Part shown: piece after piece, positions 45,201 to 57,372 of the stretch
Numbering within the stretch: position 1 is the first letter of the stretch
How the letters are laid out: every line of letters starts with the position of its first letter
NCBI GenBank assembly: GCA_030412805.1
Contig: JASJFJ010000001.1
Span: 4,776,501-4,840,500, forward strand
Source of the DNA: Westerdykella aurantiaca
Taxonomy: Eukaryota > Ascomycota > Dothideomycetes > Pleosporales > Sporormiaceae
Direction of reading: 5' to 3'
DNA: 64,000 nt
The notes under the pieces: model-generated
What the model saw: only the letters and a program-made list of their open reading frames with translations
Databases searched by the model: none
Told to the model about the DNA's origin: nothing
Made by a program: the position numbers and the translations under genes

Positions 45201-48200
45201 ACTGTCCCTGTTCGTGTGAACACCGCGTTCGAAAACAGCAACACGTCCATCATCAAGGAAATACACGGCTTTGGGATCGATGCTATGTCATATCAATTAA
45301 CGCCACTCCGCCGCATCCAAGGACTCTTTCACAAAGGTCAAGGTAGTCACTTGTTCAACACTATTGTCCTTCTTCAGCAGCCTACCACTGGCTTAGACAA
45401 AGGTATCTGGACTCTGGACGAAGATATCGGAGACATGGAACTTCCAGTCGTGTGCGAAGTACTGCAAGTCCAAGAGAGAGACGTGTTCGAGCTGAAACTG
45501 CATCACGACACTTCGCTCATCTCCAATAGTGATGCGATGATTGTATTAGAGACTTTTGATTACGCTCTTCAATCCCTGATCAAATTTCCGGACGCTTCCG
45601 CCAAGGATACTATTGGCTTTCCTCCAAAGTTGTTAGCGAATGCCAATGCCGATTCCGTCATACAGGAGCCTGCAGGATCTGAATTTCTACACTCGGCATT
45701 TGAGAGTAACGTAGTGGCTGATCCTAGGCGTCCGGCTCTCGACTTTGTGCATCCCAATGGGAGCCGAACGACCTGGTCTTTTGAACACCTCAATGCGTTA
45801 TCGAACCAAATAGCGCATTGCCTGATTTCCCGAGGCATTGGGCCGGAGGATATCGTCCCCATTCATATGATCAAGAGTCCCCAATTTTACGCTAGCATTC
45901 TCGGGGTGTTGAAAGCCGGTGCAGCGTTTACACCATTCAATCCGGATCTACCTAAGGCGAGGAAGCAGTTCATGTTCTCTGAACTGAGTCCGAAGGCCGT
46001 ACTTTGCGTCGAGGAAGTAGATCTGGAGTGGTGCGACGACAGCATCATGATAAAGCTGACGGAGACCCAACAATATTCGACAGAGAACCCAACTGTACCA
46101 GATCTAGCTCCTACGAATTTGGCATATTGCCTATACACATCCGGCTCCACAGGCGTACCGAAGGCAGTAAGCATGGAGCATCGATCTCCCCTTCAAACGA
46201 TTCAGAACAGCAGAAATCGTATACCGTGGAGCCCAGAGTCGAGGCTGCTACAATATGCAGCTACCACGTTTGATATGTGCTATTACGATTGCTTCATAGC
46301 TTGGTCTTTTGGCTTTACGCTCTGCGCTGGAGAACAAACCGATATGCTGGATGATCTCCCGAGTGTGATTAGATCACTCAAAGTTGATCTTTTGGATCTT
46401 ACGCCTTCGGTTGCCGCGTCCCTCAATAGAGAAGATATTCCTTCGGTGAGATGGCTGTACTGCATTGGAGAGGCGATGTCTGCAGATGTGGTAAACACAT
46501 GGGGCGATGCTTGCGTCAATTCCTACGGGCCCACAGAAGCAGCATTTTGCACGACAATCTTTCCCGCAGAGGCGGAAAGGAGCAGCAATGTTTTTGGCAA
46601 GCCGTTCCCCTCGACCACGTTCACCATTGTTTCCAAATCAGGTGGTGAAGTCTTGCCCATCTTTGGCATTGGAGAGCTATACATTGGAGGTGCACAACTG
46701 GCCAGGGGATACCATAACAGGCCTGATTTGACCAAGGAGAGGTTCGTCCTACGGGATGGAAACAGATTCTACAAGAGCGGGGATATGGTCCGTATGTTGA
46801 GCGATGGCAACTTTGAGTTCTTTGGTCGAGCAGACGACCAAGTCAAGATTCGTGGCCTAAGAGTCGAACTTGGAGAAATCAACAATGTCATGCAACGAAG
46901 TGACGACCGCATCCAATCTGTCACGACCCAAATCTTGCAGTCTGATGCGAGGACGAAACACCAACTTGTAGCCTTCTTGGTAGCTGGACAGTCGGACAAT
47001 GGGCAACAGGCCGAAATAAAGCGCAACGCTGCGCAGGCGGCGGCGAACTACCTCCCCACCTACATGGTCCCGCAATTTTTCTTATTTTTGGATCATATCC
47101 CCCGATCTCCTGCTGGGAAGGTCGACAAGAAGGCTCTCGCGAATATTTTCCGTAGTGCAGACAGCGGTGCGCATGAGGCCGAGCTCGACGAAAGCACGGC
47201 GGAGACGACAGATTGGACAGAAACGGAGAGTCAGATTCGGGAGGTTTTTGCGAAAATATCCGGAACTCCTGCCGGGAAAATCAATCGTGCCACCACGATA
47301 TACCAGCTTGGCCTTGATAGCATCAGTGCTGTACAGGTCGCAGCTGCTCTGCGGAAGAGAGGCTTCGCTGTGACTGTATCGAACGTTCTGAAGTATATGA
47401 ACTGTCGCACGCTTGGGCGTTATCTGGACGAAACATCCCGGCAGATCATTTCGGATGCGTCAACTTTCGACTTCAGATCTTTTGATCAGAAGGTGCGACC
47501 AGAAATCGTTCGGACTCTGCAGATCGCGGATCAAGACATTGAGGGGATATCCCCTTGTACTCCTCTTCAGAAAGGAATGGTCTCCCAATTCCTTTCTCAT
47601 CATGGATCCCTGTACTTCAATTACATACGTCTACAGCTTCATCCTAACATCAATCTGCGCCAACTTCAAAGCGCCTGGTCGGCGACTGTGAATGTTCACC
47701 GAATGCTTCGTACTGGCTTTACTCACGTCGATGAACCAAATCATGCTTTCGTCATGATACATTACAAAGAATCCGCTTGCCAACTTCCATGGGAAGAAGT
47801 GTCATCCTTGAAAGCAGTGCCAGCAGAAGACTGGCTGACTCAGGCGGCAAAGAGCGCAAGTGACGAGCTCCACCAGCCACCGTGGCGTGTCCGTGTGGTG
47901 GAAGAGAAGAACGGGGTTATGTTGGACCTGGCAATATTTCACGCGTTGTATGACGCCCAAAGCTTGAACACGATCTTCGACGATGTCGTCAAAGCATACA
48001 AGACAGTGTTGACCGGCTCGCCCACAGCTATAGAGCCGGTCATCAGCACCATCTTGAACCTCAGCAGTGTGGAAAATACGGAGTCAAGGGATTTCTGGAA
48101 GAGAACTGCATTAAACATCAGTTTGAATCGGTTTCCCGACTTGTCGCCTCTGCGATACGCACCTGCCCCTCCCTCGGTACTCTCCCACAGTTGTGAGATT

Positions 48201-51200
48201 CCTCTACGCAATCTTGAAAGGGGATGTCGCGAATCAAATGTCACGCTACAAGCAGCTGGTATTGCCGCTTGGATGACCTTGCTGTCGGCTTATACAGGAG
48301 AGGCTTCGGCAACTTGTGGTGTGGTACTGTCAGGTCGCAGTTTTGACACTGCTCAATCTGTTGTTTTCCCTTGTATCACAACGGTGCCGTTTGTCTGTAC
48401 GGTCGACGGTGACAAGAAGAAGATGTTGAAAGATATTATGGCTTTGAACGCAGAGATTCAACAACACCAGTTCATTCCGCTGAACGACATCCAAAAACTC
48501 ACTGGTCACCCGAACGAGCCTCTTTTCGACACACTGTTCACATTTCAAAAAATTCCGGGTAGACAGGATCGCAGTGATTTATGGAGAGTTGCTGACGAGA
48601 AAGCGGCTGTCGAATATCCAATATCTATCGAGTTGGAGCCTGAGGACCACCACCTGCAGCTGCGGCTCACGTTCTTACCTCACCTTGTACCGCAACCGCA
48701 GGCGTCCCTTATACTGAATCAGCTCGAGCGATTGATAACGAATTTTGTCCTTCCAGAAACGAGCACAGGCCTTGAGGAATATGACAAGTCACTGTTCTCC
48801 ATTACACCTCTAAAAGAACCGACTCTGCCTTCGGATGTCTCGTTACTGCATGAATTCGTCGAGTATTCCGCGACCCGGACAGCGAGCAAAGTCGCACTTG
48901 AGTTCGCCACATCGGTGGATGAAGACAACTTTCAAAGTCGAACTTGGACATATGCGCAACTTGATTCGGAAGGAAACAAGATTGCCCAACTTCTCATCTC
49001 CCATGGAGCACGCCCGGGTTCTCTTATAGTAATCTGTTTCGACAAGTGCCCAGAGGCTTACTTCGCCATACTGGGGATCCTAAAAGCAGGTTGCGCTTTT
49101 GTGGCTCTGGACCCGGGAGCACCTGTTGCTCGCAAGTCTTATATTGTGCAGGACTCTCGGGCATGGATTGTTTTGTCAATGTCTGCTCAGTCGCGTGAGC
49201 TACGGAAGAATACGTCAACCACCGTTATCGACTTGGACTCGGTCGACTTGAGTTCCACGCCAGCAGAGAAGCCTATGTTGATTCGGGCCATCGATCCCCA
49301 GGATTCCAGTTATTGTCTCTACACGTCTGGGACAACGGGAACACCGAAAGGATGTGAAATCACGCACGAGAATGCTGTGCAAGCTCTCATGGCATTCAGA
49401 GGGATCTTCTGTGGCCATTGGAACGCTAACTCTCATTGGTTGCAGTTTGCGTCCTTCCACTTTGATGTCTGTGTCCTGGAGATGTTTTGGTCATGGTCTG
49501 TGGGCATCAGGCTTGTTTCCGCCCCTCGAGATGTCATACTAGATGACCTTGTTAGGACTATCAATGCTCTGCAAGTCACGCATATAGACCTGACTCCAAG
49601 TCTTGCACGACTTCTGCATCCGGATGAAGTGCCAAGCCTTTGCAGAGGCGTCTTTATCACGGGCGGCGAGAGTCTGAAGCAGGAAATCCTCGATGTCTGG
49701 GGTCCGAAAGCTGTTATTTATAATGGTTATGGCCCTACTGAAGCGACAATCGGTGTGACGATGTACCCGCGTGTACCGAACAATGGCAAACCATCGAACA
49801 TCGGGCCTCAGTTCGACAATGTGGGTTCGTTTGTATTGAAACCCAGCTCGGAGATCCCTGTGCTAAGGGGAGGTGTTGGTGAACTATGCGTATCGGGCAA
49901 GCTGGTGGGGAAAGGGTACTTGAATCGTCCTGAATTGACCATGGAACGGTTCCCGTACCTTGCCCGCTTCAGAGAAAGGGTTTATCGTACCGGTGATCTG
50001 GTCAGGATCTTCCATGATAACACCTTCGACTTCTTGGGCCGTGCAGATGACCAGGTCAAGTTAAGGGGACAGCGCCTTGAAATAGGGGAGATCAATTCCG
50101 TCATGAAGCAGTCTGCTGGCAGTATCTCGGACGTCGCGACTCTTGTGCTAAAGCATCCCAAACAACAGAAAGAGCAGCTTGTCAGTTTCATAATCAGCAC
50201 TTTAAAGCGAGATAGCCAGCCTCGGATTCTCCTCGAAAGTGCAAGAGATACAGTGGCTGCGAGGGAGGCATGTCAACAACGATTGCCGGGTTACATGGTC
50301 CCTACACACTTCGTCTCACTGTCAAGTATGCCCCTGTCAGCGAACAACAAGGCAGATCATAAAAGGCTCAAGGAGATGTACGACGCTCTTTCAATAAGTG
50401 ATCTGCAGTTGCTTTCAAGCTCGGCAAAAGAGAAGGAGGAGGACTGGTCCCACGATGAGCGCAAGATCGCTCGGATCTTGCAGGATTTCTTGCAAATTGA
50501 GGATGATGTGAAAAGGAGTACGAGCATGTTTGAGCTGGGTCTTGACTCGATATCTGTTATTGGATTCTCGCGAGCACTGAAGAAGGCTGGTTTCGGACAG
50601 GCAAGCGCGTCTGTTGTCTTGAAGAATGACTTCGTCTCCAAACTTGCAAACGCTCTGGCCGCCACCAGCGAAGCGTTCAGTGACAGTGGTTCCGTCATGG
50701 CAGCTCAACAAAATATCGCCGCTATTCAGCATCGCCATCGGAGGACGGCTGCGGCGACCTTGCATGTTGATATCGCGGATATAGAGGCGGTCGCCCCATG
50801 CACGCCTCTTCAGCAGGGAATGATTGCAAGATCTCTCAGCAGCGAGAGGGGGCTGTACTTCAACGCTTTTTACTTTGAGATTGCTAACGACGTCGATGAG
50901 AAGAAGTTGCGTGACGCATGGAGAACAGCATTCTCGTCTATACAAACCCTGCGGACCGCCTTCTTGGACACCGATGATGGATACGTACAGGCTGTATGTC
51001 GAAACCCAATTTTCCCCTGGTCGTCATTCTCCGTGCCTGGCCACGACGAGCTTTCAGGTCAGTTACAGCAGTTAAAGAAGGAATGGTGGCTCTCCAACCG
51101 GACTCTCCTGGGAAGACCCTTCGAGCTACACTTCATCACATGCCCCGGACATAGTATACTGGCTATCCATATCTTCCATGCTCTATACGATGGGATCAGC

Positions 51201-54200
51201 ATTGATTTGCTCTTCGAAAGAGTATGGAGGATCTACAATACGCGGGACCTCGATATCGGTGGCCCCTCTTTCCTCTCCGCCCTTGCATATGGGCCTTTGA
51301 GGAGTCGTACAGGCGCGAAGGAGTTCTGGGAAGCGCGGATTCACCCTGAAACGTCTCGCCGTCTGGCTACAGCGGAGGCGTCTTCTGCAACTTCTGTCAT
51401 GGTTAAACGCGAAATCAGTGCTCTGGAGGGATTCCAAAGAGTAAGGCGCAGTCTTCAAGTCACACCCCAGGCCGTTCTGCAGGCCTGCTGGGCTACCGTG
51501 CTCTATACGTATCGGAAGGGGGCTGTCACTCTGGGCGTGGTCACATCAGGCCGGAGCATTGACTTCGAAGGCGCCGAGCGCATCATCGGTCCCATGTTCA
51601 ACACTCTGCCGTATCAACATCAGCTTGGTACTAGCGAGACATGGGCGTCAATCATCAAGAAAACACACGAATTCAATGTAGCAGCTCATCCCTATCAACA
51701 CACCCCGCTGAGGGACATCATGAAGTGGTTAAACCGCAAGTCCGACCAGCCTCTGTTCGATAATCTGTTCGTATACCAGGTTGCGCAGGATAGGAATGAG
51801 TGGTCAAATAATGAGGTGTGGAAGTTCCAAGAGGGAGAGCCGATGGCGGATTATCCGCTCGCTTTTGAGGTGGAGCAAAACCAGGGGGATGTTTTAAAAA
51901 TCACTCTCGTGGCGGACCAGAGTGCGTTGGATGGAACCGCGGCGCAAGAGCTACTGAATAAGTTTGAAGATTCGTTGAGGAAGGTGCTGGATGATCCTGA
52001 TGCCAAGGTCGACTCTGGTGTCCCAGATACAGGGGAAGTGGACATCCATCGGAACATCGAAACGAAGCATGCCATCCAAAGCGAGGCGGCCATTAAGAGC
52101 GACTTCCACTGGACGGAGCCGGCCGTAAAGTTACGAGAGGTCATTGCCACCATCGCGGGAACAGATGCAGCACAGATAAAGGAGAACACATCGATCTTCG
52201 AGTTGGGGCTGGACAGTATCGATGCCATCAAGCTTGCATCGCGATTGAGGACAAACGGCATCCATCTTCGTGTTAGCGACATCATGCGTAGTCGCACGAT
52301 TGCGAGTATGCTAACGTTTCTCTCTGGTGGAAATTCTGGAAAGATTGGGGAAGTAAAAGAGTCAGCTTTCAACATTCAAAAGCAACGACTTGAAGACAAT
52401 TTACCCCAGCTTGGAGTACAAGCTGCGGATGTCGAGAATATCTTACCGGCGACACCATTACAAGAGGCTATGGTCGCTGAGATGTTGGCTTCAGAGTATA
52501 CGGAGTACTATAACCACGATGTGCTCAAGCTGGCATCTGATGTCGATGTGAAGAAGATCCAGCAGTCTCTGGAACTAGTGGTCAAGAAGTCGCCGATTCT
52601 GCGGACTGCTTTTGTAGAGGTTGAAGATCCGCAAATCGACTGCTCCTATGCACAGCTGGTGTATCGCGTACCGCATGATTTCATCCACTATCTGAAGATG
52701 GACAGCGAACCAAATTTGGTTAGGATTATTGATGGTGTGCGTGAAAAGGCAAAGCATTGCGGTATCAAAGCGCCACTGTTCCATGTCAACATCATCGAAT
52801 CGCCTGCGCATACCTATCTTGTACTTTCAATCTCACACGCCCTGTACGACGGCTGGTCTCTGAGCCTGCTCCATTCGGACATCGACGCTGCGTATCAAGA
52901 TCGCTTCAATGCCCGGCCAGACTACGAGCCTGCTCTAAGAGAGATTCTAAATGCTTCTGGAGCTGAGGCCACTGACTTTTGGCGCGACTATCTATCTGGT
53001 GCAAAGCCCTCAGCTTTCAAGCGCAAGGCAAACGCGGAAACGCAGACTTCCCAAGGAGTCCACAGATTCGAACGAAACAGTCGTATCACTCTTGCCGATC
53101 TATCCGCCTTTGCCAAAAGAAACAACATCACACTCCAGGCGCTCGGACAAACTGCATATGCGCTAGTTTTAGCATCCCAAGTCCGTTCCCTAGACGTCAC
53201 ATTTGGCTGCGTACTGTCCGGTCGGGACAACGAACAAATGTCCAATATTCTATTCCCTACAATGAATACTGTAGCCGTTCGCGCCATTTTGCACGGCTCG
53301 AGGAAAGACATGCTGCAGTACATTCAGCGGGATTTGCTGAATATTAAACCCTGGCAACATTTTCCGCTAAGAAAGGCACAGACGCTGGCAGGAGCGAAAG
53401 GAAGGCTCTTTGAGAGCCTGTTTATTTATCAAAAGGGTCCCGACGTTGAGGAAAGCGAGCGAGCAGGGCAGTTGTATGAGAGTGTTGGTGGGCAGAGTGA
53501 TGTTGAGTATCCGGTTTGTGTGGAGATGGAGGTTGCAGGAGGAAAGGTGATCTGGAGATGTGCGGTTAAAGATGAGGTGTTTGATGCAGCGGGGACGGGA
53601 GAGCTCTTGGATGCTCTGGATAGCATGATGGCTGCGGTGCTGGAGCAGCCAAATGCCCCCTCGATTGAGTTTGTATCGACAGGTGTATCGGTGGGTGGTC
53701 TTCCTGCTTTCCAGCGGGAGGATGTGGTTAAAGAGTCGGAGAACGCGGTTGCAACAGCGGGAGAATCAACCAGATCAGGCCAGGAGGACGCAGCTACTTT
53801 CAAAGAATTACGCGACGTCCTTGCTCTTGTGTCCGGAGTACCAGAAGAGGAGATCACGAGGGATATGACCATCTTCCATATCGGTCTTGATTCAATCAGC
53901 GCCATCAAAGTTTCTGCGCATCTCCGGAAACGGGGTATAAAAGTCAGTGTGGGTGATATGCTCAAGACCGGCACTATCGGAAATTTAGCGAAGCTCGTGC
54001 AGGGAAGGAGATACACGGAAGAGGAAGGTATCCATGAGGATGCGACGACCGCGGTCATAGAAGAAGCACTGGAGCACATCGACCGAACAGCAGTGCTACA
54101 CGAGGCTGGTATCAAAGAGGTGGACGTCGAGCGTATTCTACCCATCACAGCGGGCCAGTTGTATATGCTTTCTATGTGGCTCAACTCTCGCGGCACCCAA

Positions 54201-55507
54201 TTCTATCCGGAGTTTCTGTATAGGGTCGAGGGAAATGTATCATTTGACACGCTCGTACGGTCATGGCAACAGCTGGTATCAAGGAACCCCATTCTACGGA
54301 CCTTCTTTTTACCAGTCGAGAATAAGCGCATTTCATGGATCCAGGCGGTCCTTCGCGACCCTGGGATCTCTGTCAGAGACACCACGGGACTGGATAGGGA
54401 GGCAATAGTCAGATGCGTCAAGGAATGCGCAATCCAACAACCATATGCACATCTCCTTGCCGCCATGACTCCGACTGGATGGACCTTGCACCTAAAGATC
54501 CACCACGCCCTCTACGACGGTGTAAGCCTTCCACTTCTGCTGTATCAGTTTTCCAATCTTTGCAATGGAAGAGATACGCCCGTAATCCTTCAGGATACAA
54601 TCGGAAAATTCACTGCGGCTTCTGCGTCACCGTCAGCACAAGCACAACGAAAGGCGTTCTGGACAGACTACCTGCATGGCGTCGAACCGAATCATCTGCT
54701 TCAACCTTTCTCGCCGCCAACATCAAAAACGGAAACTTTCAAGGCTGCACTGTTACCCGATCTAAGTGGTCTAGAGGCTCTAGCACGATCTTCCGGCCTC
54801 TCGATCCAATCCTTTCTCATCGCCTTGTACGCCAGAATCTACGCCTCCCTCACATCTACACCCACAGATCAAGACGTCGTCATAGGCATATATCTCGCAA
54901 ACCGCTCGCACGCTAGCCTTCCCGATCTGGCGGAGTCTCCGATCCCAACAGTCAATCTTGTCCCTCTGCGGGTCAAGTTGCCGCTACAAAACGATATTAA
55001 GGAAGTTGCCGCAAAGGTGCAGAGGAATATGCAGGAGATCAGCAGTGAGGCTATTGGCGGGGTTAGTTTGCGAGAGGTTTGGGAGTGGACAGGTGTGAAG
55101 GTGGATTGCTTTTTGAATTTCTTGAAGTTGCCTGATGTGGAAGAGAGCGCTACTCATGAAAAAGAAAGCGGAGGAGTGCAGATTACGGCGATGGACGAAT
55201 GGGATAAGGATGTAGCGAGGGAGGTGAAGACACAGTCTTTGCTTTCGGTGGATGAAGAGAAGAGGTTGCGTGGTGGCAGCGAGAGGATTGCGGACGCGTA
55301 TTTGGTGAGTTGCGCATTCATGTTTCACATCCACTCAAGATGATTATGACTGACATCAAACAGCATGCCATTGATGTCGAAATCACGGTGCGGAACGGTG
55401 CATTATATGTTGGCGTTTTTGCTCCGACGGAGATGCTAAGCTTGAGGTGTGCGGAGGAGTTGGTGCAGGGGTTGAAGAGCGGAATAGAGACATTGGTGGA
55501 GGAGTAA
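39261..55507 (+). CDS. sidC: SidC/NPS2-type ferrichrome-family siderophore NRPS
   Basis: Two exons, 39261-55304 and 55364-55507, encode 5395 residues; the 59 bp intron separates the last 47 residues. The frame is open upstream to about 39120, but the first ATG is at 39261, giving MAHPSPRTLSILNGRPRLIPG, the usual SidC-like beginning. The domain order is A1-T1-C1-A2-T2-C2-A3-T3-C3-A4-T4-C4-T5-C5-T6-C6. Carrier serines in LGLDS-type motifs are at residues 563, 1629, 2687, 3763, 4319 and 4878. There is no thioesterase; in this family the terminal condensation domain is thought to cyclise and release the peptide. Such enzymes join three N5-acyl-N5-hydroxyornithines with glycine, serine or alanine to form ferricrocin or relatives. 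Neighbouring sidA supplies N5-hydroxyornithine. The exact product cannot be read from the sequence. The protein is cytosolic by family. Confidence 0.95.
39330..42380 (+). other. NRPS module 1: A1-T1-C1
   Basis: A1 shows YTSGSTGLPKA, MYGPTEAA, YRTGDKARL and PSGKVDRNAL. Its A8 core reads RITSGQVKLKGQRVE instead of the RxDDQVKLRGQRVE seen in A2-A4. The carrier serine is residue 563 (GLDSLRS). C1 has an intact HHALYDG at residues 756-762. Confidence 0.85.
42450..45640 (+). other. NRPS module 2: A2-T2-C2
   Basis: A2 has YTSGSTGVPKG, GYGPSETT, YRSGDMGIL and RIDDQVKLRGQRVELGE. The carrier serine is residue 1629. C2 carries HHALYDR at residues 1831-1837: the two His and the Asp are kept, but the final Gly of HHxxxDG is Arg. 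Confidence 0.85.
45690..48790 (+). other. NRPS module 3: A3-T3-C3
   Basis: A3 has YTSGSTGVPKA, SYGPTEAA, YKSGDMVRM and RADDQVKIRG. Its pocket segment TFDMCYYDCFIAW differs strongly from the FDVSIFEIFF and FDVSVFEIFF of A1 and A2. In related synthetases the third A domain activates the N5-acyl-N5-hydroxyornithine; that role is inferred here. The carrier serine is residue 2687. C3 reads FHALYDA at 2893-2899. Confidence 0.85.
48840..52010 (+). other. NRPS module 4: A4-T4-C4
   Basis: A4 has YTSGTTGTPKG, GYGPTEAT, YRTGDLVRI and RADDQVKLRGQRLEIGE; its A10 reads SANNKADHKRL, keeping the Lys. The pocket segment is FDVCVLEMFW. The carrier serine is residue 3763. C4 reads FHALYDG at 3972-3978. Confidence 0.85.
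52120..53710 (+). other. NRPS unit 5: T5-C5 (no A domain)
   Basis: The carrier serine is residue 4319 (LGLDSIDAIK), followed by a condensation domain with SHALYDG at 4525-4531. No adenylation motifs lie between C4 and T5, so T5 must be loaded by an A domain elsewhere in the protein. Confidence 0.85.
53800..55507 (+). other. NRPS unit 6: T6-C6 (terminal)
   Basis: The carrier serine is residue 4878 (IGLDSISAIK). The terminal condensation domain has an intact HHALYDG at 5081-5087 and runs to the C-terminus, including the short last exon. In this family it is the presumed cyclisation and release domain. Confidence 0.85.
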
Positions 55508-55836
55508 ACATGCAGCGGAAGATAAAAGAGATATACCGAGGATTTCTTGAACTTCCCAATGTCCCCTGCAGGAAATCCATTCTCGCAATTTTTGATGCTT
55601 AATTTTGATGATCATTATCTAGCAGATAGGATAGAGATCTCTTGACGTCTCGAGTGTTATCAATCTCTTGATTTATTACCAATCAGTCCTACTCAGTACG
55701 GGTAGCATCAGGCGCAAACTTTAGCTGTAATGGAGGTCAATAGTCTTTCGTCTCGTCTTTGGAAAATACACGGAAAGATTCCCAGATAATAGACGAGCAT
55801 TTACAGCATCCATTTGCGGAGCCTCTTACACGTCAC
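55508..55836. other. Convergent intergenic region
   Basis: About 330 bp of AT-rich sequence between the 3' ends of the NRPS gene and the DUF6594 gene. No gene is seen. Confidence 0.6.
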
Positions 55837-56862
55837 TCAATCCGCAATCTGCAAAAACACCACCAACACCGCCGAATACCTACATATCAAGTCAGCTAAC
55901 CATCTCACTTTCGAACGAGACTTAGACTCACGCGGCCGCCGCCGCCAAACTCTCGAAAGGCCTCGCCACCGTCGTCAGACTAACCAAAACCAAGAACACA
56001 GCTACAAATCCCGTGATAATTCCCAGCCTCTTCATCGTCTTATTTGGCCCTTTAGTCACTGCGAGAACCCACAATGGTGCTATAAGCATGGCCATGCCCG
56101 CTCCCATGATGAGCATGGCAACCGTCCTGTCGATACGACGGTCGGAGCTAAAGTGTAGGTTTTTCGAAAGGGGATACTGAGCCGTGGCACGGTTGGCCAG
56201 ATGGGGAGGAGCATGTTTGCGCCATATCCGTGCTAGACGGAAACGGCTGGAGTGTTCGAGGAAGTGGCGTAAAGGGGTAGTGGTACGGGAAACGAGGGAA
56301 ATGAGATCGTGCGTGTGGTTGATGTAGGCGGTTTCGGGACCGTGGATGCACGCGTTGTCGACATTTGCGTGCCAGTTGCGGAGGGACTGGACGTTCCATT
56401 CGGGCACTTTGGGGCGAGCTCGCAGAGTAGAATGTTGGATTAGAAGAGCATCTATTTGCAGGTAAATGGCTACAGTTCTCTCTCCACCCCGGATCGGGAG
56501 GCTTTACTGTAATCCTTCAGCTTGAGGTGCAGCTCTCCTAATATCCGCAAACGTTCAGGGACAGGTTCTAGCCGAAATGAGCCGTTGCGTACGTGTGGCG
56601 CCGTCTTGGCTGAGTGCTCCATGTCGAGCTCCTCTAGCCTTTCCTCAAGCTGGACGATCTGGTCTTGAAGGTAAAGAAGTACTCGGGCATTCAAGTCTCC
56701 AAACCGTCTGAAGACGAGGAAGTTGTCATCGGAAGCGAGGAAGCCTGCGTAGGATCGGTACCCGAGATACTTCCATGGTTTGCGGAAGATTTCTTCGTCA
56801 TATAGCGGTGAAGGGGGCGGCTCATGGCAGGGAAGAGAAGAGGATGGGGACGGAGTAGCCAT
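55837..56862 (-). CDS. DUF6594 membrane protein
   Basis: Three exons (56862-56508, 56451-55932, 55879-55837) encode 305 residues. The junctions give LKDYNALLIQHSTLRARP and an AAAAYSAVLVVFLQIAD ending. The N-terminal half has the YLGYRSYAGFLASDDNFLVF block, then RRFGDLNARVLLYLQDQI and a coiled-coil-like EERLEELD stretch. The C-terminal third has three hydrophobic helices, starting with MLIMGAGMAMLIAPLWVLA. This is the standard layout of DUF6594, a large family confined to filamentous fungi and of unknown function. It is next to the siderophore cluster but has no evident link to it, and paralogues are common elsewhere in such genomes. Confidence 0.88.
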
Positions 56863-57372
56863 TGTAGAAGATAACGAGATTCATGCATGCACTTCTCGTT
56901 CGGTTATCATGAAATACATTTTTCAGCTGCTGCCACCACCTGCATTCGAGAGTAGAGCGGCCCAATGCCACGTGCCTATCTCAGCCTTGCGCGGTCTCAT
57001 TCGTATCAGCTGAATCACCCCACCATTAGAGCACTCGGGCATCTATCCCCAAGAGAACGTCAGGAAGGAGGAAACCCCGCTCATGTCCCAAATCTCCCTG
57101 TTGCGCTTGACGTGCAAACTCATCCATGGACGCTGTTGTGAGAAGTGACTGGTAGAATATTGGAACGCTTACTATCGTTATATCATGTGAAACTCTGCAG
57201 TGGTATCATGCTCCTTCGTGCTAGTGTCCTGCCCATGAAAATCAAATCCCTTAATCGATAGGGAAGGAGAGTGAAAATAGGGAAGACATGGTTATGCTCC
57301 CCCAGTCCCATGACTGATCACCGCCCCCTCCCCGCTCCTTCATAACGCTCTAGACCAGTTCACTCATCCACA
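56863..57372. other. Intergenic region
   Basis: About 510 bp between two leftward genes. It should hold the promoter of the DUF6594 gene and the 3' flank of the PAP2 gene. Nothing else was recognised. Confidence 0.6.

Noticed and set aside
53429..54196. A 255-codon minus-strand frame within the NRPS gene
   Set aside because: Antisense shadow of the C5-T6 region; Ser-rich with no domain.
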